Assembly (NCBI GenBank): GCA_030158675.1
Contig: JAOASL010000003.1
Coordinates: forward strand, 186,001 to 250,000
DNA length: 64,000 nucleotides
Direction of reading: 5' to 3'
DNA from: Burkholderiaceae bacterium
Lineage (GTDB): Bacteria; Pseudomonadota; Gammaproteobacteria; Burkholderiales; Burkholderiaceae_D
Notes under the pieces: model-generated
What the model was told of the DNA's origin: nothing
Seen by the model: the letters and a program-made list of their open reading frames with translations, nothing else
The model's database searches: none
Shown: positions 20,807-29,283 of the stretch, piece by piece
Layout of the letters: each line of letters begins with the position of its first letter
Numbering within the stretch: the stretch's first letter is position 1
Program-made: the position numbers and the translations under genes

Positions 20807-22267
20807 ATGAAGATCATTGAACCTAACCTGCACGCGCAAGCCACCGCAAGCAATATTTTGCTGACTCCCTACGGGCTGGACGAGGGCAAGTTGCTGTCCG
20901 TGCTGGGGACGATCTTCACGCATAAGGTTGACTACGCCGATTTGTACTTCCAGCACACCAAGAGCGAGAGCTGGAGCCTGGAAGAAGGCATCGTCAAGAC
21001 CGGCAGTTTCTCGATCGACCAGGGGGTCGGCGTACGTGCGGTCTCGGGCGACAAGACCGCATTCTCCTATTCCGACGATATCTCCGAACGGGCGCTGCTC
21101 GAGGCGGCTGCTGCGACGCGCACAATCGCCCGTCAGGGTGCCGGCCGCGTGAAGGTGGCGTCAGCGATCCGGCCGGGTTCGGCTCGCACCCTGTATTTGC
21201 AGCAAGACCCGGTGATGTCACTGGACGCGACCGCGAAGGTCAAGCTGCTGGAAAAGCTCGAGCGCATCGCGCGCGCAAAAGATCCGCGTGTCGTACAGGT
21301 GATGGCAGGACTGTCCGGCGAACACGATGTGGTGCTGGTCGTGCGCAGCGACGGCGTGATTGCCGCTGACATCCGCCCGCTGGTCCGGCTGTCGCTGACC
21401 GTGATCGCCGAGCAGGATGGCCGCCGCGAGATCGGCACGGCCGGCGGCGGTGGCCGCTACGACTTCAGCTATTTCAGCGACGAGTTGCTCGAGAAATATG
21501 CGAGCGAGGCAGTCAATTCCGCGCTGACCAACCTTGAGGCGCGTCCTGCGCCCGCCGGTCCCATGACGGTAGTACTCGGTCCGGGCTGGCCCGGCGTACT
21601 GCTGCACGAAGCGATTGGGCATGGGCTCGAAGGCGATTTCAACCGCAAGGGCTCCAGCGCCTTCTCCGGCCGCATTGGCGAACGCGTGGCCGCGAAGGGT
21701 GTCACCGTGGTGGATGACGGCACGCTGGCCGACCGGCGCGGCTCGCTGAACGTCGATGACGAAGGCCATCCGACCCAATGCACCACGCTGATCGAAGACG
21801 GTATCCTGCGCGGCTATATTCAGGACACGCTGAATGCGCGGCTGATGAAGATGCAGCCGACCGGCAATGGCCGGCGTGAATCGTACGCGCATCTGCCGAT
21901 GCCGCGCATGACCAATACCTACATGCTGGCCGGCGATCGCGATCCGGAAGAGATCATTGCGTCGGTAAAGCGGGGGCTGTATGCCGTGAATTTCGGCGGC
22001 GGTCAGGTGGATATCACCAACGGCAAGTTCGTGTTCTCGGCCAGCGAAGCCTGGATGGTCGAGGATGGCAAGCTGGCGTATCCGGTGAAGGGCGCGACTC
22101 TGGTCGGCAACGGTCCGGACGTGCTAAATCGCGTTTCCATGATCGGTCGCGACATGAAGCTCGATTCCGGCGTCGGTGTCTGCGGCAAGGACGGACAAAG
22201 CGTGCCAGTCGGCGTCGGTCAGCCGACCTTGCGGATCGAAGACCTGACCGTGGGCGGTACGGGCTGA
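20807..22267 (+). CDS. tldD: Metalloprotease TldD
   Basis: Catalytic subunit of the TldD/TldE (PmbA) heterodimer, which degrades unfolded peptides and in some species matures microcin-type peptides. The zinc motif HEAIGH is visible in LLHEAIGHGLEGD near residue 265. Length 486 is normal. The C-terminal part has the GVCGKDGQSVPVGVGQPTLR segment typical of TldD. The partner pmbA/tldE is not in the window. A possible -10 (TAGAAT at about 20770) lies in the 72-bp gap, so the gene may have its own promoter besides read-through. Confidence 0.95.
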   Translation: MKIIEPNLHAQATASNILLTPYGLDEGKLLSVLGTIFTHKVDYADLYFQHTKSESWSLEEGIVKTGSFSIDQGVGVRAVSGDKTAFSYSDDISERALLEAAAATRTIARQGAGRVKVASAIRPGSARTLYLQQDPVMSLDATAKVKLLEKLERIARAKDPRVVQVMAGLSGEHDVVLVVRSDGVIAADIRPLVRLSLTVIAEQDGRREIGTAGGGGRYDFSYFSDELLEKYASEAVNSALTNLEARPAPAGPMTVVLGPGWPGVLLHEAIGHGLEGDFNRKGSSAFSGRIGERVAAKGVTVVDDGTLADRRGSLNVDDEGHPTQCTTLIEDGILRGYIQDTLNARLMKMQPTGNGRRESYAHLPMPRMTNTYMLAGDRDPEEIIASVKRGLYAVNFGGGQVDITNGKFVFSASEAWMVEDGKLAYPVKGATLVGNGPDVLNRVSMIGRDMKLDSGVGVCGKDGQSVPVGVGQPTLRIEDLTVGGTG

Positions 22268-22349
22268 TTGCCATTCAGGCAGTCACTTGCCAAAGCCGCT
22301 GATTTATAGCACCATCGTCCTTCGTTTAAACCTGAAGTGATGGAAACCG

Positions 22350-22421
22350 ATGTCCGTTCTGCGTTTTCACTTTTATTTTTACTTTAGCTACCCCAGCCCC
22401 CGGGCGGTGGAGAAGCGGTAA
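22350..22421 (+). CDS. Phe/Tyr-rich leader peptide of aroG
   Basis: A 23-codon reading frame with ATG at 22350 and TAA at 22419. Residues 6-14 read FHFYFYFSY, giving four Phe and three Tyr codons in nine positions. A weak purine stretch (GGAAA) precedes the start by 4 bp. The frame ends 38 bp before an intrinsic terminator hairpin that itself stands 38 bp before aroG. This is the layout of leader peptides such as those of pheA or pheST, where ribosome stalling at scarce aminoacyl-tRNA decides between terminator and antiterminator. Phe and Tyr are end products of the pathway AroG begins. The role is inferred, the codon run is seen. Confidence 0.8.
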   Translation: MSVLRFHFYFYFSYPSPRAVEKR

Positions 22422-22458
22422 GTTCACGTAAAAGCAAAGAACCGAAACCGAATCTTAG

Positions 22459-22491
22459 AAACCGCCAGGAATGGCGGTTTTTTGTTTTTTG
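22459..22491 (+). terminator. Attenuator terminator upstream of aroG
   Basis: Stem AAACCGCC (22459-22466) with GGCGGTTT (22473-22480), a 6-nt loop, then a long T-rich run. It lies inside the aroG leader. The left arm ACCGCC (22461-22466) can instead pair with GGCGGT at 22403-22408 inside the leader-peptide gene, which would be the antiterminator. Confidence 0.8.
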
Positions 22492-22527
22492 CGCATTGAT
22501 TAGAACCGAATTATTCCTGGAGAAGCC

Positions 22528-23595
22528 ATGCCCCGCACCGATGACCTGAGGATTAGAGAATTGAAGGAACTGACGCCGCCGTCGCACCTGATCCGGGAAT
22601 TTCCCTGTACGGAAAAAATCGCGAACGTTACCGCGAATTCGCGTACCGCACTGCATCGCATCCTGCACGGCCAGGATGACCGTCTGATGGTCGTTATCGG
22701 GCCGTGCTCTATCCATGACACCAAGGCCGGTATGGAGTACGCGCGCCGTCTCGTCGAGCAGCGCGAGCGCTTCAAGGATGACCTCGAGATCGTCATGCGC
22801 GTGTATTTCGAGAAGCCGCGCACCACGGTCGGCTGGAAGGGCCTGATCAACGATCCTTACCTTGACGGCAGCTTTCGCATCAATGACGGTTTGCGCATCG
22901 CGCGCGAGCTGCTGATGCAAATCAACGAGCTGGGTCTGCCGGCCGGCACCGAATTCCTTGACGTGATCAGCCCGCAATACATCGCCGACCTGATTACCTG
23001 GGGCGCCATCGGCGCACGTACCACCGAATCGCAGGTGCACCGTGAACTGGCGTCGGGCCTTTCCTGCCCGGTCGGTTTCAAGAACGGCACCGACGGCAAC
23101 ATCAAGATTGCCGCTGACGCGATCAAGGCGGCATCACAGCCGCACCATTTCCTGTCGGTGACCAAAGGTGGCCATTCGGCGATCGTGTCGACCAGCGGCA
23201 ATGAGGACTGCCACATCATCCTGCGCGGTGGCAAGGCGCCGAACTACGACGCCGCCAGCGTTGAGGAAGCCTGCATCGCGCTGGGTGCGAATGGTCTGTC
23301 GCAGAAGTTGATGATCGATGCCTCGCATGCGAACAGCTCGAAAAAGCCGGAAAACCAGGTGCCGGTCTGCGCCGACATTGGCAAACAGATCGCGGCCGGT
23401 GACGACCGCATCATTGGCGTGATGGTCGAATCCCATCTCGTCGGCGGGCGCCAGGATCTGGTGCCGGGCCGGGAGCTGACCTATGGTCAGTCGGTCACGG
23501 ATGGCTGCATCGACTGGGACAGCAGCCTGCAGGTGCTGGAGAATCTTGCGACATCGGTGCGTCAGCGTCGCCTGCGCAGCGAGTCTGCAGAGTAA
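22528..23595 (+). CDS. aroG: 3-deoxy-7-phosphoheptulonate synthase (DAHP synthase, class I)
   Basis: First step of the shikimate pathway: condenses phosphoenolpyruvate and erythrose 4-phosphate. The 355-residue protein has the class I features GPCSIHD, the KPRTTVGWKGLINDP segment for PEP and E4P, and metal-binding residues in DASHANSSKKPENQ. Whether feedback is by Phe or Tyr cannot be told by eye. The leader at 22350-22491 contains a Phe/Tyr-rich peptide and a terminator, so the gene is probably controlled by attenuation in response to charged tRNA-Phe and tRNA-Tyr. Good Shine-Dalgarno (GGAG) before the ATG. A strong terminator follows. Confidence 0.96.
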   Translation: MPRTDDLRIRELKELTPPSHLIREFPCTEKIANVTANSRTALHRILHGQDDRLMVVIGPCSIHDTKAGMEYARRLVEQRERFKDDLEIVMRVYFEKPRTTVGWKGLINDPYLDGSFRINDGLRIARELLMQINELGLPAGTEFLDVISPQYIADLITWGAIGARTTESQVHRELASGLSCPVGFKNGTDGNIKIAADAIKAASQPHHFLSVTKGGHSAIVSTSGNEDCHIILRGGKAPNYDAASVEEACIALGANGLSQKLMIDASHANSSKKPENQVPVCADIGKQIAAGDDRIIGVMVESHLVGGRQDLVPGRELTYGQSVTDGCIDWDSSLQVLENLATSVRQRRLRSESAE

Positions 23596-23600
23596 ATGCA

Positions 23601-23632
23601 AAGGGCCGGTTCATCTGAACCGGCCCTTTTTA
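23601..23632. terminator. Intrinsic terminator after aroG
   Basis: Perfect 13-bp arms AAGGGCCGGTTCA (23601-23613) and TGAACCGGCCCTT (23616-23628), followed by a T-run. It stands between the convergent aroG and yajQ genes and serves aroG; AA pairs on the other side may also help yajQ. Confidence 0.9.
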
Positions 23633-23652
23633 CTTCGGATGTCACTGCCGCG

Positions 23653-23700
23653 CTGTCTGACGCGCCATGCGTTTAGCTGTCTGACGCGCCATGCGTTTAG
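23653..23700. repeat. 24-bp perfect tandem duplication at the end of yajQ
   Basis: The 24 bases from 23653 to 23676 are repeated exactly at 23677-23700. The unit contains CTGACGCGCCATGCGTTTAG. The right copy includes the yajQ stop codon, so the duplication arose at the 3' end of the gene and left a second stop-containing copy in the spacer. Confidence 0.95.
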
Positions 23701-24182
23701 TCGCGGAAGTTGTTGAATTCCAGCGGCATATCCGTCACTTCCTTTTTCAACAGTGCGATCGTCGACTGCAAGTCATCGCGCTTGGCGCCCTGGACACGCA
23801 GTGCATCGCCCTGAATGCTGGCCTGCACCTTGATCTTGCTGTCCTTGATGAGGCGCTGGATTTTCTTCGCTGCGTCGGACTCGATGCCGTTCTTCACCTT
23901 GATCACCTGCTTGACCTTGTCGCTGCCGATTTTCTCGATTTTTCCGAGATCGAGGAAGCGCACGTCGACGCTTCGCTTGGACATTTTGGTCGTCAGTACA
24001 TCGCGCACCTGGCTGAGCTGAAAGTCACTGTCTGCGTAGGCCGTCAGTTCACGTTCCTTCTGCTCGATGCGCGCATCGCTGCCCTTGAAATCGAAGCGGG
24101 TGGTGATCTCCTTGTTCGCCTGGTCGACCGCATTCTTCACCTCGACCTGATTGGCTTCGGAGACGACGTCGAATGATGGCAT
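23697..24182 (-). CDS. yajQ: YajQ family nucleotide/cyclic-di-GMP-binding protein
   Basis: A 161-residue two-domain protein of the YajQ family. A Xanthomonas homologue binds cyclic di-GMP and acts with a transcription factor; other members bind nucleotides or tRNA, so the role here is open. Conserved start MPSFDVVSE and internal [10 protein letters not shown] are visible. I chose the ATG at 24182: it has a perfect AGGAGGA Shine-Dalgarno and matches the family start, while the upstream frame to 24332 does not. A TATAAT -10 lies 34-39 bp upstream. The gene is divergent from murB. Confidence 0.95.
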   Translation of the reverse strand: MPSFDVVSEANQVEVKNAVDQANKEITTRFDFKGSDARIEQKERELTAYADSDFQLSQVRDVLTTKMSKRSVDVRFLDLGKIEKIGSDKVKQVIKVKNGIESDAAKKIQRLIKDSKIKVQASIQGDALRVQGAKRDDLQSTIALLKKEVTDMPLEFNNFRD

Positions 24183-24215
24183 GGGGATCCTCCTGATAAT
24201 TAAGCAATGCCGCGC

Positions 24216-24221
24216 ATTATA
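24216..24221 (-). promoter_or_regulatory. Probable -10 element of the yajQ promoter
   Basis: TATAAT on the minus strand, about 34 bp upstream of the yajQ ATG, leaving room for a short 5' leader with the AGGAGGA site. Confidence 0.55.
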
Positions 24222-24255
24222 GTGGACGCACCGCAGCCGGCGGAATGCCCGCCGG

Positions 24256-24261
24256 TATAAT
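24256..24261 (+). promoter_or_regulatory. Probable -10 element of murB, implying a nearly leaderless mRNA
   Basis: A perfect TATAAT ends only 9 bp before the murB ATG. With normal spacing transcription would start at about 24268, leaving a 5' leader of about 3 bases. No Shine-Dalgarno is present. The -35 is poor. Confidence 0.5.
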
Positions 24262-24270
24262 CGGGCGCCT

Positions 24271-25302
24271 ATGGCATTCCCCCTTGATATCCGGCATGAC
24301 CAGTCGCTGCGCGACCTGAATACCTTCGGCATCGATGCGAAGGCGTCATCCTACCTGCGCGTCTGCAGCGTCGATGACCTGCGTGCGGTGCGTGCTGATC
24401 CGCAGTTGTTCGCGTTGCCGCGGCTGGTGCTGGGCGGTGGCAGCAACCTGTTGCTGCTTGCCGATATTGCTGGTCTGGTCTTGCACATGGCGAATCTTGG
24501 CATGGCGGTCAACGGTGAGGATGCCGATCACGTGATCGTCACCGCGCAGGCTGGCGAAAACTGGCACAGCTTCGTGCAATGGACGCTTGCGCACCAGCTG
24601 CCGGGACTCGAGAACCTGTCGCTGATTCCTGGCAGTGTCGGTGCGTCGCCGATTCAGAACATCGGCGCGTATGGCAGCGAGCTGGCCGACTACTTCCATT
24701 CACTGAAAGCATTTGATTTTTCGACCGGTGAAGTAATCGCCTTGTCGAAGCGCGAGTGCGCGTTTGGCTATCGCGACAGCGTGTTCAAACAATCACTGCG
24801 CGACCGTGCAGTGATTGTCGAAGTGAGCTTCGCATTGCCGAAGCGCTGGCAGCCCAACCTGCGGTATGCGGAGCTGGCGGCCGAAATTGCCGCGCGCGGC
24901 ATCCATCAGCCCGACGCGAAGGACATCAGCGACGCCGTCATTGCCATTCGCCAGCGTAAGCTGCCGGATCCGGCAACGACAGGCAATGCGGGCAGCTTCT
25001 TCAAGAACCCGCGGGTGACGGCCGTGACGCGCGATGAACTGCTGGCGCAGCGTCCGGGTCTGGTCAGCTATGCACAGTCCGACGGCAGCTACAAGCTCGC
25101 GGCAGGCTGGCTGATTGATCAGTGCGGCTGGAAAGGAAAAACGCTGGGAGCTGCAGGCGTGCACGACAAGCAGGCGCTGGTGCTGGTGAACCGCGGTGGG
25201 GCGAGTGGTGCGGAGATCCTGCGACTCGCGAAAACAATTCGTGACGATGTATACGCTAAGTATGGCGTGATGCTCGAGCCGGAACCTGTGTTCGTCCCTT
25301 GA
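24271..25302 (+). CDS. murB: UDP-N-acetylenolpyruvoylglucosamine reductase
   Basis: FAD enzyme that reduces UDP-GlcNAc-enolpyruvate to UDP-MurNAc with NADPH in peptidoglycan synthesis. Visible features: the FAD-binding GGGSNLLL near residue 54, the [17 protein letters not shown] segment and NAGSFFKNP with the catalytic Ser. At 343 residues it is the E. coli-like type I form. The gene stands alone rather than in the mur operon. A TATAAT very close to the start and lack of a Shine-Dalgarno suggest a leaderless transcript. Confidence 0.96.
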   Translation: MAFPLDIRHDQSLRDLNTFGIDAKASSYLRVCSVDDLRAVRADPQLFALPRLVLGGGSNLLLLADIAGLVLHMANLGMAVNGEDADHVIVTAQAGENWHSFVQWTLAHQLPGLENLSLIPGSVGASPIQNIGAYGSELADYFHSLKAFDFSTGEVIALSKRECAFGYRDSVFKQSLRDRAVIVEVSFALPKRWQPNLRYAELAAEIAARGIHQPDAKDISDAVIAIRQRKLPDPATTGNAGSFFKNPRVTAVTRDELLAQRPGLVSYAQSDGSYKLAAGWLIDQCGWKGKTLGAAGVHDKQALVLVNRGGASGAEILRLAKTIRDDVYAKYGVMLEPEPVFVP

Positions 25303-25314
25303 GTTTGCTTCAAT

Positions 25315-25350
25315 AAAAAACGCCCCGCATATTTAACGGGGCGTTTTTTA
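25315..25350. terminator. Bidirectional intrinsic terminator between murB and ppnP
   Basis: Perfect 13-bp arms AAAAAACGCCCCG (25315-25327) and CGGGGCGTTTTTT (25337-25349) with a 9-nt loop. A-run and T-run on the two sides serve both convergent genes. Confidence 0.93.
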
Positions 25351-25364
25351 TTCTGGCGGGTCGA

Positions 25365-25679
25365 TCAGCCGAAGTGGCAAACGTAGTCGAGCGTCTCGAG
25401 CGTTTCAATGTCGAAGCTGGAGTTGCCCGGCACGTTGAAGCTCTGGCCGCCTGCGTAGGTGGTCCACTCGGTTTCGCCTTTCAGGCGGATGCGGCACTTG
25501 CCGGCGTTCAGTTCCATGATCTCCGGTGCGCCCGTATTGAACACCAGCGTGGACGGGAAAATCACGCCCACCGATTTTTTCGTGCCGTCCGCGAAGACGA
25601 CGGTATGCGATATGCACTTGCCGTCAAAGTAGATATTCGCCTTTTTGACCACGGAGACATTGTCGAACTGGATGCTCAT
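25365..25679 (-). CDS. ppnP: Pyrimidine/purine nucleoside phosphorylase (DUF1255, PpnP)
   Basis: A small single-domain cupin of 104 residues. The E. coli homologue (YaiE/PpnP) cleaves several nucleosides phosphorolytically. Family landmarks are the start [28 protein letters not shown] and the C-terminal SSFDI...DYVCHFG. I chose the ATG at 25679; the longer frame to 25757 overlaps the end of argG and is not conserved-looking. It follows argG by 25 bp on the same strand. Confidence 0.92.
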   Translation of the reverse strand: MSIQFDNVSVVKKANIYFDGKCISHTVVFADGTKKSVGVIFPSTLVFNTGAPEIMELNAGKCRIRLKGETEWTTYAGGQSFNVPGNSSFDIETLETLDYVCHFG

Positions 25680-25704
25680 TCTTTTTCCTTTGCGTTGATT
25701 CGGT

Positions 25705-26937
25705 TTACTGGCCGCGCTTGATGCGCGCGTTCGCCGCGATGCGCATGCGCAGCGCATTCAGCTTGATGAAGCCGCCGGCATCGGCCTGGTTGTACGCGCC
25801 GCCGTCCTCATCGAAAGTGGCGATGGTCTGGTCGAACAGCGAGTCGGTCTTCGAGTCGCGCGATACGACGATGACATTGCCCTTGTACAGCTTGACGCGA
25901 ACCCAGCCATTGACGGTCTGCTGCGTATGATCGATCAGGGTCTGCAGTGCGACGCGCTCCGGCGCCCACCAATAGCCGTTATAGATCAGCGATGCATAGC
26001 GCGGCATCAGGTCGTCTTTCAGGTGCGCGACTTCGCGGTCGAGCGTGATCGATTCGATCGCACGGTGCGCGCGCAGCATGATGGTGCCGCCCGGGGTTTC
26101 ATAGCAGCCGCGCGACTTCATGCCGACGTAGCGGTTCTCTACCAGATCAAGGCGGCCGATGCCATGCTTGCCACCGATGCGGTTGAGTTCGGTCAGTACC
26201 GTAGCCGGACTCATTTTCTTGCCGTTCAGCGCGACGATGTCGCCCTTTTCGAATTCGATGTCCAGGTACTCCGCTGCATCCGGCGCCGCCTCGGGGCTGA
26301 CAGTCCAGCGCCACATCGACTCTTCCGCTTCGGCACCCGGGTTTTCCAGATGGCGGCCTTCGTAGCTGATGTGCAGCAGGTTCGCATCCATCGAGTACGG
26401 CGCGCCGCCGTTCTTGTGCTTCATGTCGATTTCGATGCCGGCGTCTTCCGCGTACTTCAGCAGCTTCTCGCGTGACAGCAGGTCCCACTCGCGCCACGGG
26501 GCGATGATCTTCACGTTCGGCATCAGCGCATAGGCGCCGAGTTCGAAGCGCACCTGGTCATTACCCTTGCCGGTCGCGCCGTGGGAGATTGCATCGGCGC
26601 CAGTCTCTCTGGCGATCTCGATCAGGCGCTTCGCGATCAACGGACGCGCAATCGACGTACCCAGCAGGTACTCGCCCTCGTACACGGTGTTGGCACGGAA
26701 CATCGGGAACACGAAGTCGCGCACGAATTCTTCGCGCACATCGTCAATGTAGATGTTCTCCTGCTTGATGCCGAACTTGATCGCCTTGGTACGTGCCGGG
26801 TCAAGTTCTTCGCCCTGGCCGAGGTCGGCTGTGAAGGTGACGATCTCGCAATGATAGTGATCCTGCAGCCACTTGAGGATGACGGAGGTGTCCAGGCCGC
26901 CCGAATAGGCGAGCACGACTTTATTGATGTCGCTCAT
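25705..26937 (-). CDS. argG: Argininosuccinate synthase
   Basis: Joins citrulline and aspartate with ATP to make argininosuccinate, the penultimate step of arginine synthesis. The P-loop-like motif AYSGGLDTS is at residues 9-17 from the chosen start, and [13 protein letters not shown] follows near residue 120. The ATG at 26937 ([14 protein letters not shown], 410 residues) matches the family; an upstream ATG at 26967 would run into the argF stop region. It lies 26 bp after argF, so argF-argG is probably an operon. Missing arginine genes must lie elsewhere. Confidence 0.96.
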   Translation of the reverse strand: MSDINKVVLAYSGGLDTSVILKWLQDHYHCEIVTFTADLGQGEELDPARTKAIKFGIKQENIYIDDVREEFVRDFVFPMFRANTVYEGEYLLGTSIARPLIAKRLIEIARETGADAISHGATGKGNDQVRFELGAYALMPNVKIIAPWREWDLLSREKLLKYAEDAGIEIDMKHKNGGAPYSMDANLLHISYEGRHLENPGAEAEESMWRWTVSPEAAPDAAEYLDIEFEKGDIVALNGKKMSPATVLTELNRIGGKHGIGRLDLVENRYVGMKSRGCYETPGGTIMLRAHRAIESITLDREVAHLKDDLMPRYASLIYNGYWWAPERVALQTLIDHTQQTVNGWVRVKLYKGNVIVVSRDSKTDSLFDQTIATFDEDGGAYNQADAGGFIKLNALRMRIAANARIKRGQ

Positions 26938-26963
26938 GATGATGTTTTCCTTGGTTCCGATAT

Positions 26964-27875
26964 TCAAACTTCGCCGAGCACGAGATATTCGAGCAGGGCC
27001 TTTTGTACGTGTAGCCGGTTTTCCGCCTCGTCCCAGACGACCGATTGCGGGCCGTCGATCACTTCTGCCGAGACTTCCTCGCCGCGGTGGGCGGGCAGGC
27101 AGTGCATGAAGAGCGCATCCTTGTTCGCGCGTCGCATCTTGTCGGCATCGACGATCCAGCCCTCGAAGGCTTTCAGGCGCTCTGCGTTTTCCTGTTCATA
27201 GCCCATGCTGGTCCAGACGTCGGTGGTGACGAGATCGGCGCCTTCGCAGGCGTCAGCAGGATTGGCGAATGCGGTGTAGCGCGTGTGGTCCTTCGTTACC
27301 AGCGCGGGGTCGATGTCATAGCCCACCGGTGTCGAGACGTTGACGTGGAAGCCGAACACCTCGGCCGCTTGCAGCCATGAGTACAGCATATTGTTGGCGT
27401 CACCGATCCAGGCCACGGTCTTGCCGACGATCGAGCCGCGATGCTCGATGTAGGTGAAAACGTCGGCAAACACTTGGCACGGATGGTGTTCATTGGTCAG
27501 GCCGTTAATTACCGGCACACGTGAATTGGCAGCGAATCGTTCGATGATGTCCTGACCAAAGGTGCGGATCATGATGATGTCGCACATGCGGGACATCACC
27601 TGCGCAGCGTCTTCGACGGGCTCACCGCGGCCGAGCTGGCTGTCGCGTGTGTTCAGGTAGATCGCCGCACCGCCGAGCTGGTGCATGCCGGCCTCGAAGG
27701 AAAGACGCGTGCGCGTGGAGTTCTTCTCGAACACCATCACCAGCGTGCGGTCCATCAGCGGGTGGTAAGGCTCGTAGCTTTTGAACTTGCGCTTGATGAT
27801 CTTGGCGCGCTCGATCAGGTAGTCGTATTCGGCCAGTGTCAGGTCAGCAAACTGCAGGTAGTGTTTGATTGCCAT
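26964..27875 (-). CDS. argF: Ornithine carbamoyltransferase
   Basis: Makes citrulline from ornithine and carbamoyl phosphate. The 303-residue protein has the carbamoyl-phosphate motif STRTRLSF near residue 53, the HPCQ motif and the ornithine-binding MHCLPAHRG segment with the active-site Cys. The start ATG at 27875 has no Shine-Dalgarno but stands 9 bp after a GC-rich hairpin in the leader. It is followed by argG. It is anabolic by context, since no arcA or arcC is present. Confidence 0.95.
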   Translation of the reverse strand: MAIKHYLQFADLTLAEYDYLIERAKIIKRKFKSYEPYHPLMDRTLVMVFEKNSTRTRLSFEAGMHQLGGAAIYLNTRDSQLGRGEPVEDAAQVMSRMCDIIMIRTFGQDIIERFAANSRVPVINGLTNEHHPCQVFADVFTYIEHRGSIVGKTVAWIGDANNMLYSWLQAAEVFGFHVNVSTPVGYDIDPALVTKDHTRYTAFANPADACEGADLVTTDVWTSMGYEQENAERLKAFEGWIVDADKMRRANKDALFMHCLPAHRGEEVSAEVIDGPQSVVWDEAENRLHVQKALLEYLVLGEV

Positions 27876-27884
27876 AAATGAAAT

Positions 27885-27910
27885 CGGCGGCCAGCCAGCG
27901 GCTGCCGCCG
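27885..27910 (-). other. GC-rich hairpin directly before the argF start codon
   Basis: Arms CGGCGGC (27885-27891) and GCCGCCG (27904-27910). On the coding (minus) strand it would lie in the 5' leader, ending 9 bases before the ATG. A T-run follows only on the plus strand, where there is no gene to terminate. Confidence 0.5.
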
Positions 27911-27930
27911 AATCTTTTTTAACCTGTTGG

Positions 27931-27936
27931 ATTATA
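27931..27936 (-). promoter_or_regulatory. Probable -10 element of argF-argG
   Basis: TATAAT on the minus strand about 56 bp upstream of the argF ATG, in the 165-bp gap to rsgA. The -35 is weak. It predicts a leader of about 50 bases that contains the hairpin at 27885-27910. Confidence 0.45.
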
Positions 27937-28040
27937 AGGGGTTTCGCGAGCCCGGGACAGTGCCTGGAATCCCTGATGGCAATGCTTGATACCCGAGCCT
28001 GATGTCAACTCAGACGATGGGTTACGGGGTCAGGGCGACT

Positions 28041-28937
28041 TTAGCGGTAGCCGGGTTTCTGCAGCGATTCATGCCGCAGCTGCAGATAGAGCTGATGCCG
28101 GCTTGCATCGATCTGCTCTTCTGCCACCGCCTGTAGCAGCGCGCAACCCGGTTCGGCCACATGGTGGCAGTTGTAAAAGCGGCAGCTGCCCAGATGCGAT
28201 GCGAACTCCGGAAAGGCGCGTTCGAGCATGCCTTCGCTTAGGTGGTACAGCCCGAATTCCTGGAATCCCGGCGAGTCGATCACCGAGGTCGTGTCATCAA
28301 TCGAATAGAGCCGGGTGAACGTGGTGGTGTGCTTGCCGGTGTCGAGGCGCTGCGAGATCTCGCGAACGGCAATGTCCGCGTCCGGCACCAGCAGGTTCAC
28401 CAGCGACGATTTGCCCATGCCGGATTGCCCGATCAGGATCGTCGACTGCCCCTGCAACAATGGACGCAGCGTATCGACCGCATGCGCGGGGTCGTCCTTG
28501 GCGCTGACTTCATGCACCGGGTAGCCGAGCGCTTCATAGCGCGCCACCCGTTCGCGGGCGGATTCGCGCTGCGCCTCGATGTCGATTTTGTTCAGCACCA
28601 GGCGGGCGCGAATGCCAGCCGCTTCGGCCGCGACCAGACTGCGCGAGACCAGGTCTTCCGAAAAGCCCGGTTCGGTGGCGACCACAATGAACAGCTGGGT
28701 GACATTGGCCGCCAGTAGCTTGGACTTGAACTGGTCGGAGCGGTACAGCAGCGTGGCGCGCGGCTGGATGGCTTCGATGACCCCCTGATCCAGCGACGTG
28801 GCGCGGAAGCGCACCTGGTCACCGGTGGCGATGTCGCTTTTCTTGCCGCGGGTGACGCATTGCCACAGCTGACCGTCAGCCTGCGCGAGGTAGTGCCGGC
28901 CATGGGCGGCGACAATCAGGCCTAAGCGTTCTGCCAT
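28041..28937 (-). CDS. rsgA: Small ribosomal subunit biogenesis GTPase RsgA
   Basis: Circularly permuted GTPase that helps 30S subunit maturation. Order of parts: N-terminal OB fold (about 1-70), then NKID (G4), then [12 protein letters not shown] (G1), then [10 protein letters not shown] (G3), which shows the permutation. The C-terminal zinc site is [16 protein letters not shown]. Length 298 is normal. Its start overlaps the end of phhB by 16 bp. Confidence 0.96.
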   Translation of the reverse strand: MAERLGLIVAAHGRHYLAQADGQLWQCVTRGKKSDIATGDQVRFRATSLDQGVIEAIQPRATLLYRSDQFKSKLLAANVTQLFIVVATEPGFSEDLVSRSLVAAEAAGIRARLVLNKIDIEAQRESARERVARYEALGYPVHEVSAKDDPAHAVDTLRPLLQGQSTILIGQSGMGKSSLVNLLVPDADIAVREISQRLDTGKHTTTFTRLYSIDDTTSVIDSPGFQEFGLYHLSEGMLERAFPEFASHLGSCRFYNCHHVAEPGCALLQAVAEEQIDASRHQLYLQLRHESLQKPGYR

Positions 28938-29281
28938 GCACCCTGCCGGAAAACATCGTCAATCTTTGCGGCGCAAATGAAGTCATTCTCCGACAGGCCG
29001 CCCTTGCCGCCATTGACCGAGTGGGTGTCGTATTTGACCGTGCAGCGGTTGTAGCTGACCACCAGCTCCGGGTGATGGTCTTCGCGATGGATGACTGCAG
29101 CGATCGCGTTCACGAATGCGATCGTCTGATGATAGTCAGTGAAGCGGAAACTGCGCACCAGCCGGCCGCCGTCCACCGCCCAGTGCTCCAGTACAGCGAG
29201 CGCATCGCGTACCTGCACATCGCTTACCGCGTCTTCGCGGTGCTGACAGGTGGACTGCAACAGTGCGGCCAGCGTCAGCAT
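28922..29281 (-). CDS. phhB: 4a-hydroxytetrahydrobiopterin dehydratase (pterin-4a-carbinolamine dehydratase)
   Basis: A 119-residue protein of the PCD/DCoH family, which recycles the pterin cofactor of phenylalanine hydroxylase. The active-site region [16 protein letters not shown] is clear, with the conserved His residues and following [11 protein letters not shown]. Phenylalanine hydroxylase itself is not in the window, and PCD-like proteins are found in bacteria without it, where they are linked to molybdopterin metabolism. The gene starts 2 bp after the protease stop and overlaps rsgA by 16 bp, so the three are probably one transcript. Confidence 0.92.
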   Translation of the reverse strand: MLTLAALLQSTCQHREDAVSDVQVRDALAVLEHWAVDGGRLVRSFRFTDYHQTIAFVNAIAAVIHREDHHPELVVSYNRCTVKYDTHSVNGGKGGLSENDFICAAKIDDVFRQGAWQNA

Positions 29282-29283
29282 GG

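Noticed and set aside
22287-22310. TTGCCA with TATAGC as the aroG leader promoter
   Set aside because: The spacer is only 12 bp, too short for a sigma-70 promoter; no better pair is obvious, so the promoter is left uncalled.
27885-27920. Hairpin plus T-run before argF as an intrinsic terminator
   Set aside because: The T-run is on the plus strand, while both neighbouring genes are on the minus strand; there is no plus-strand transcript to end.
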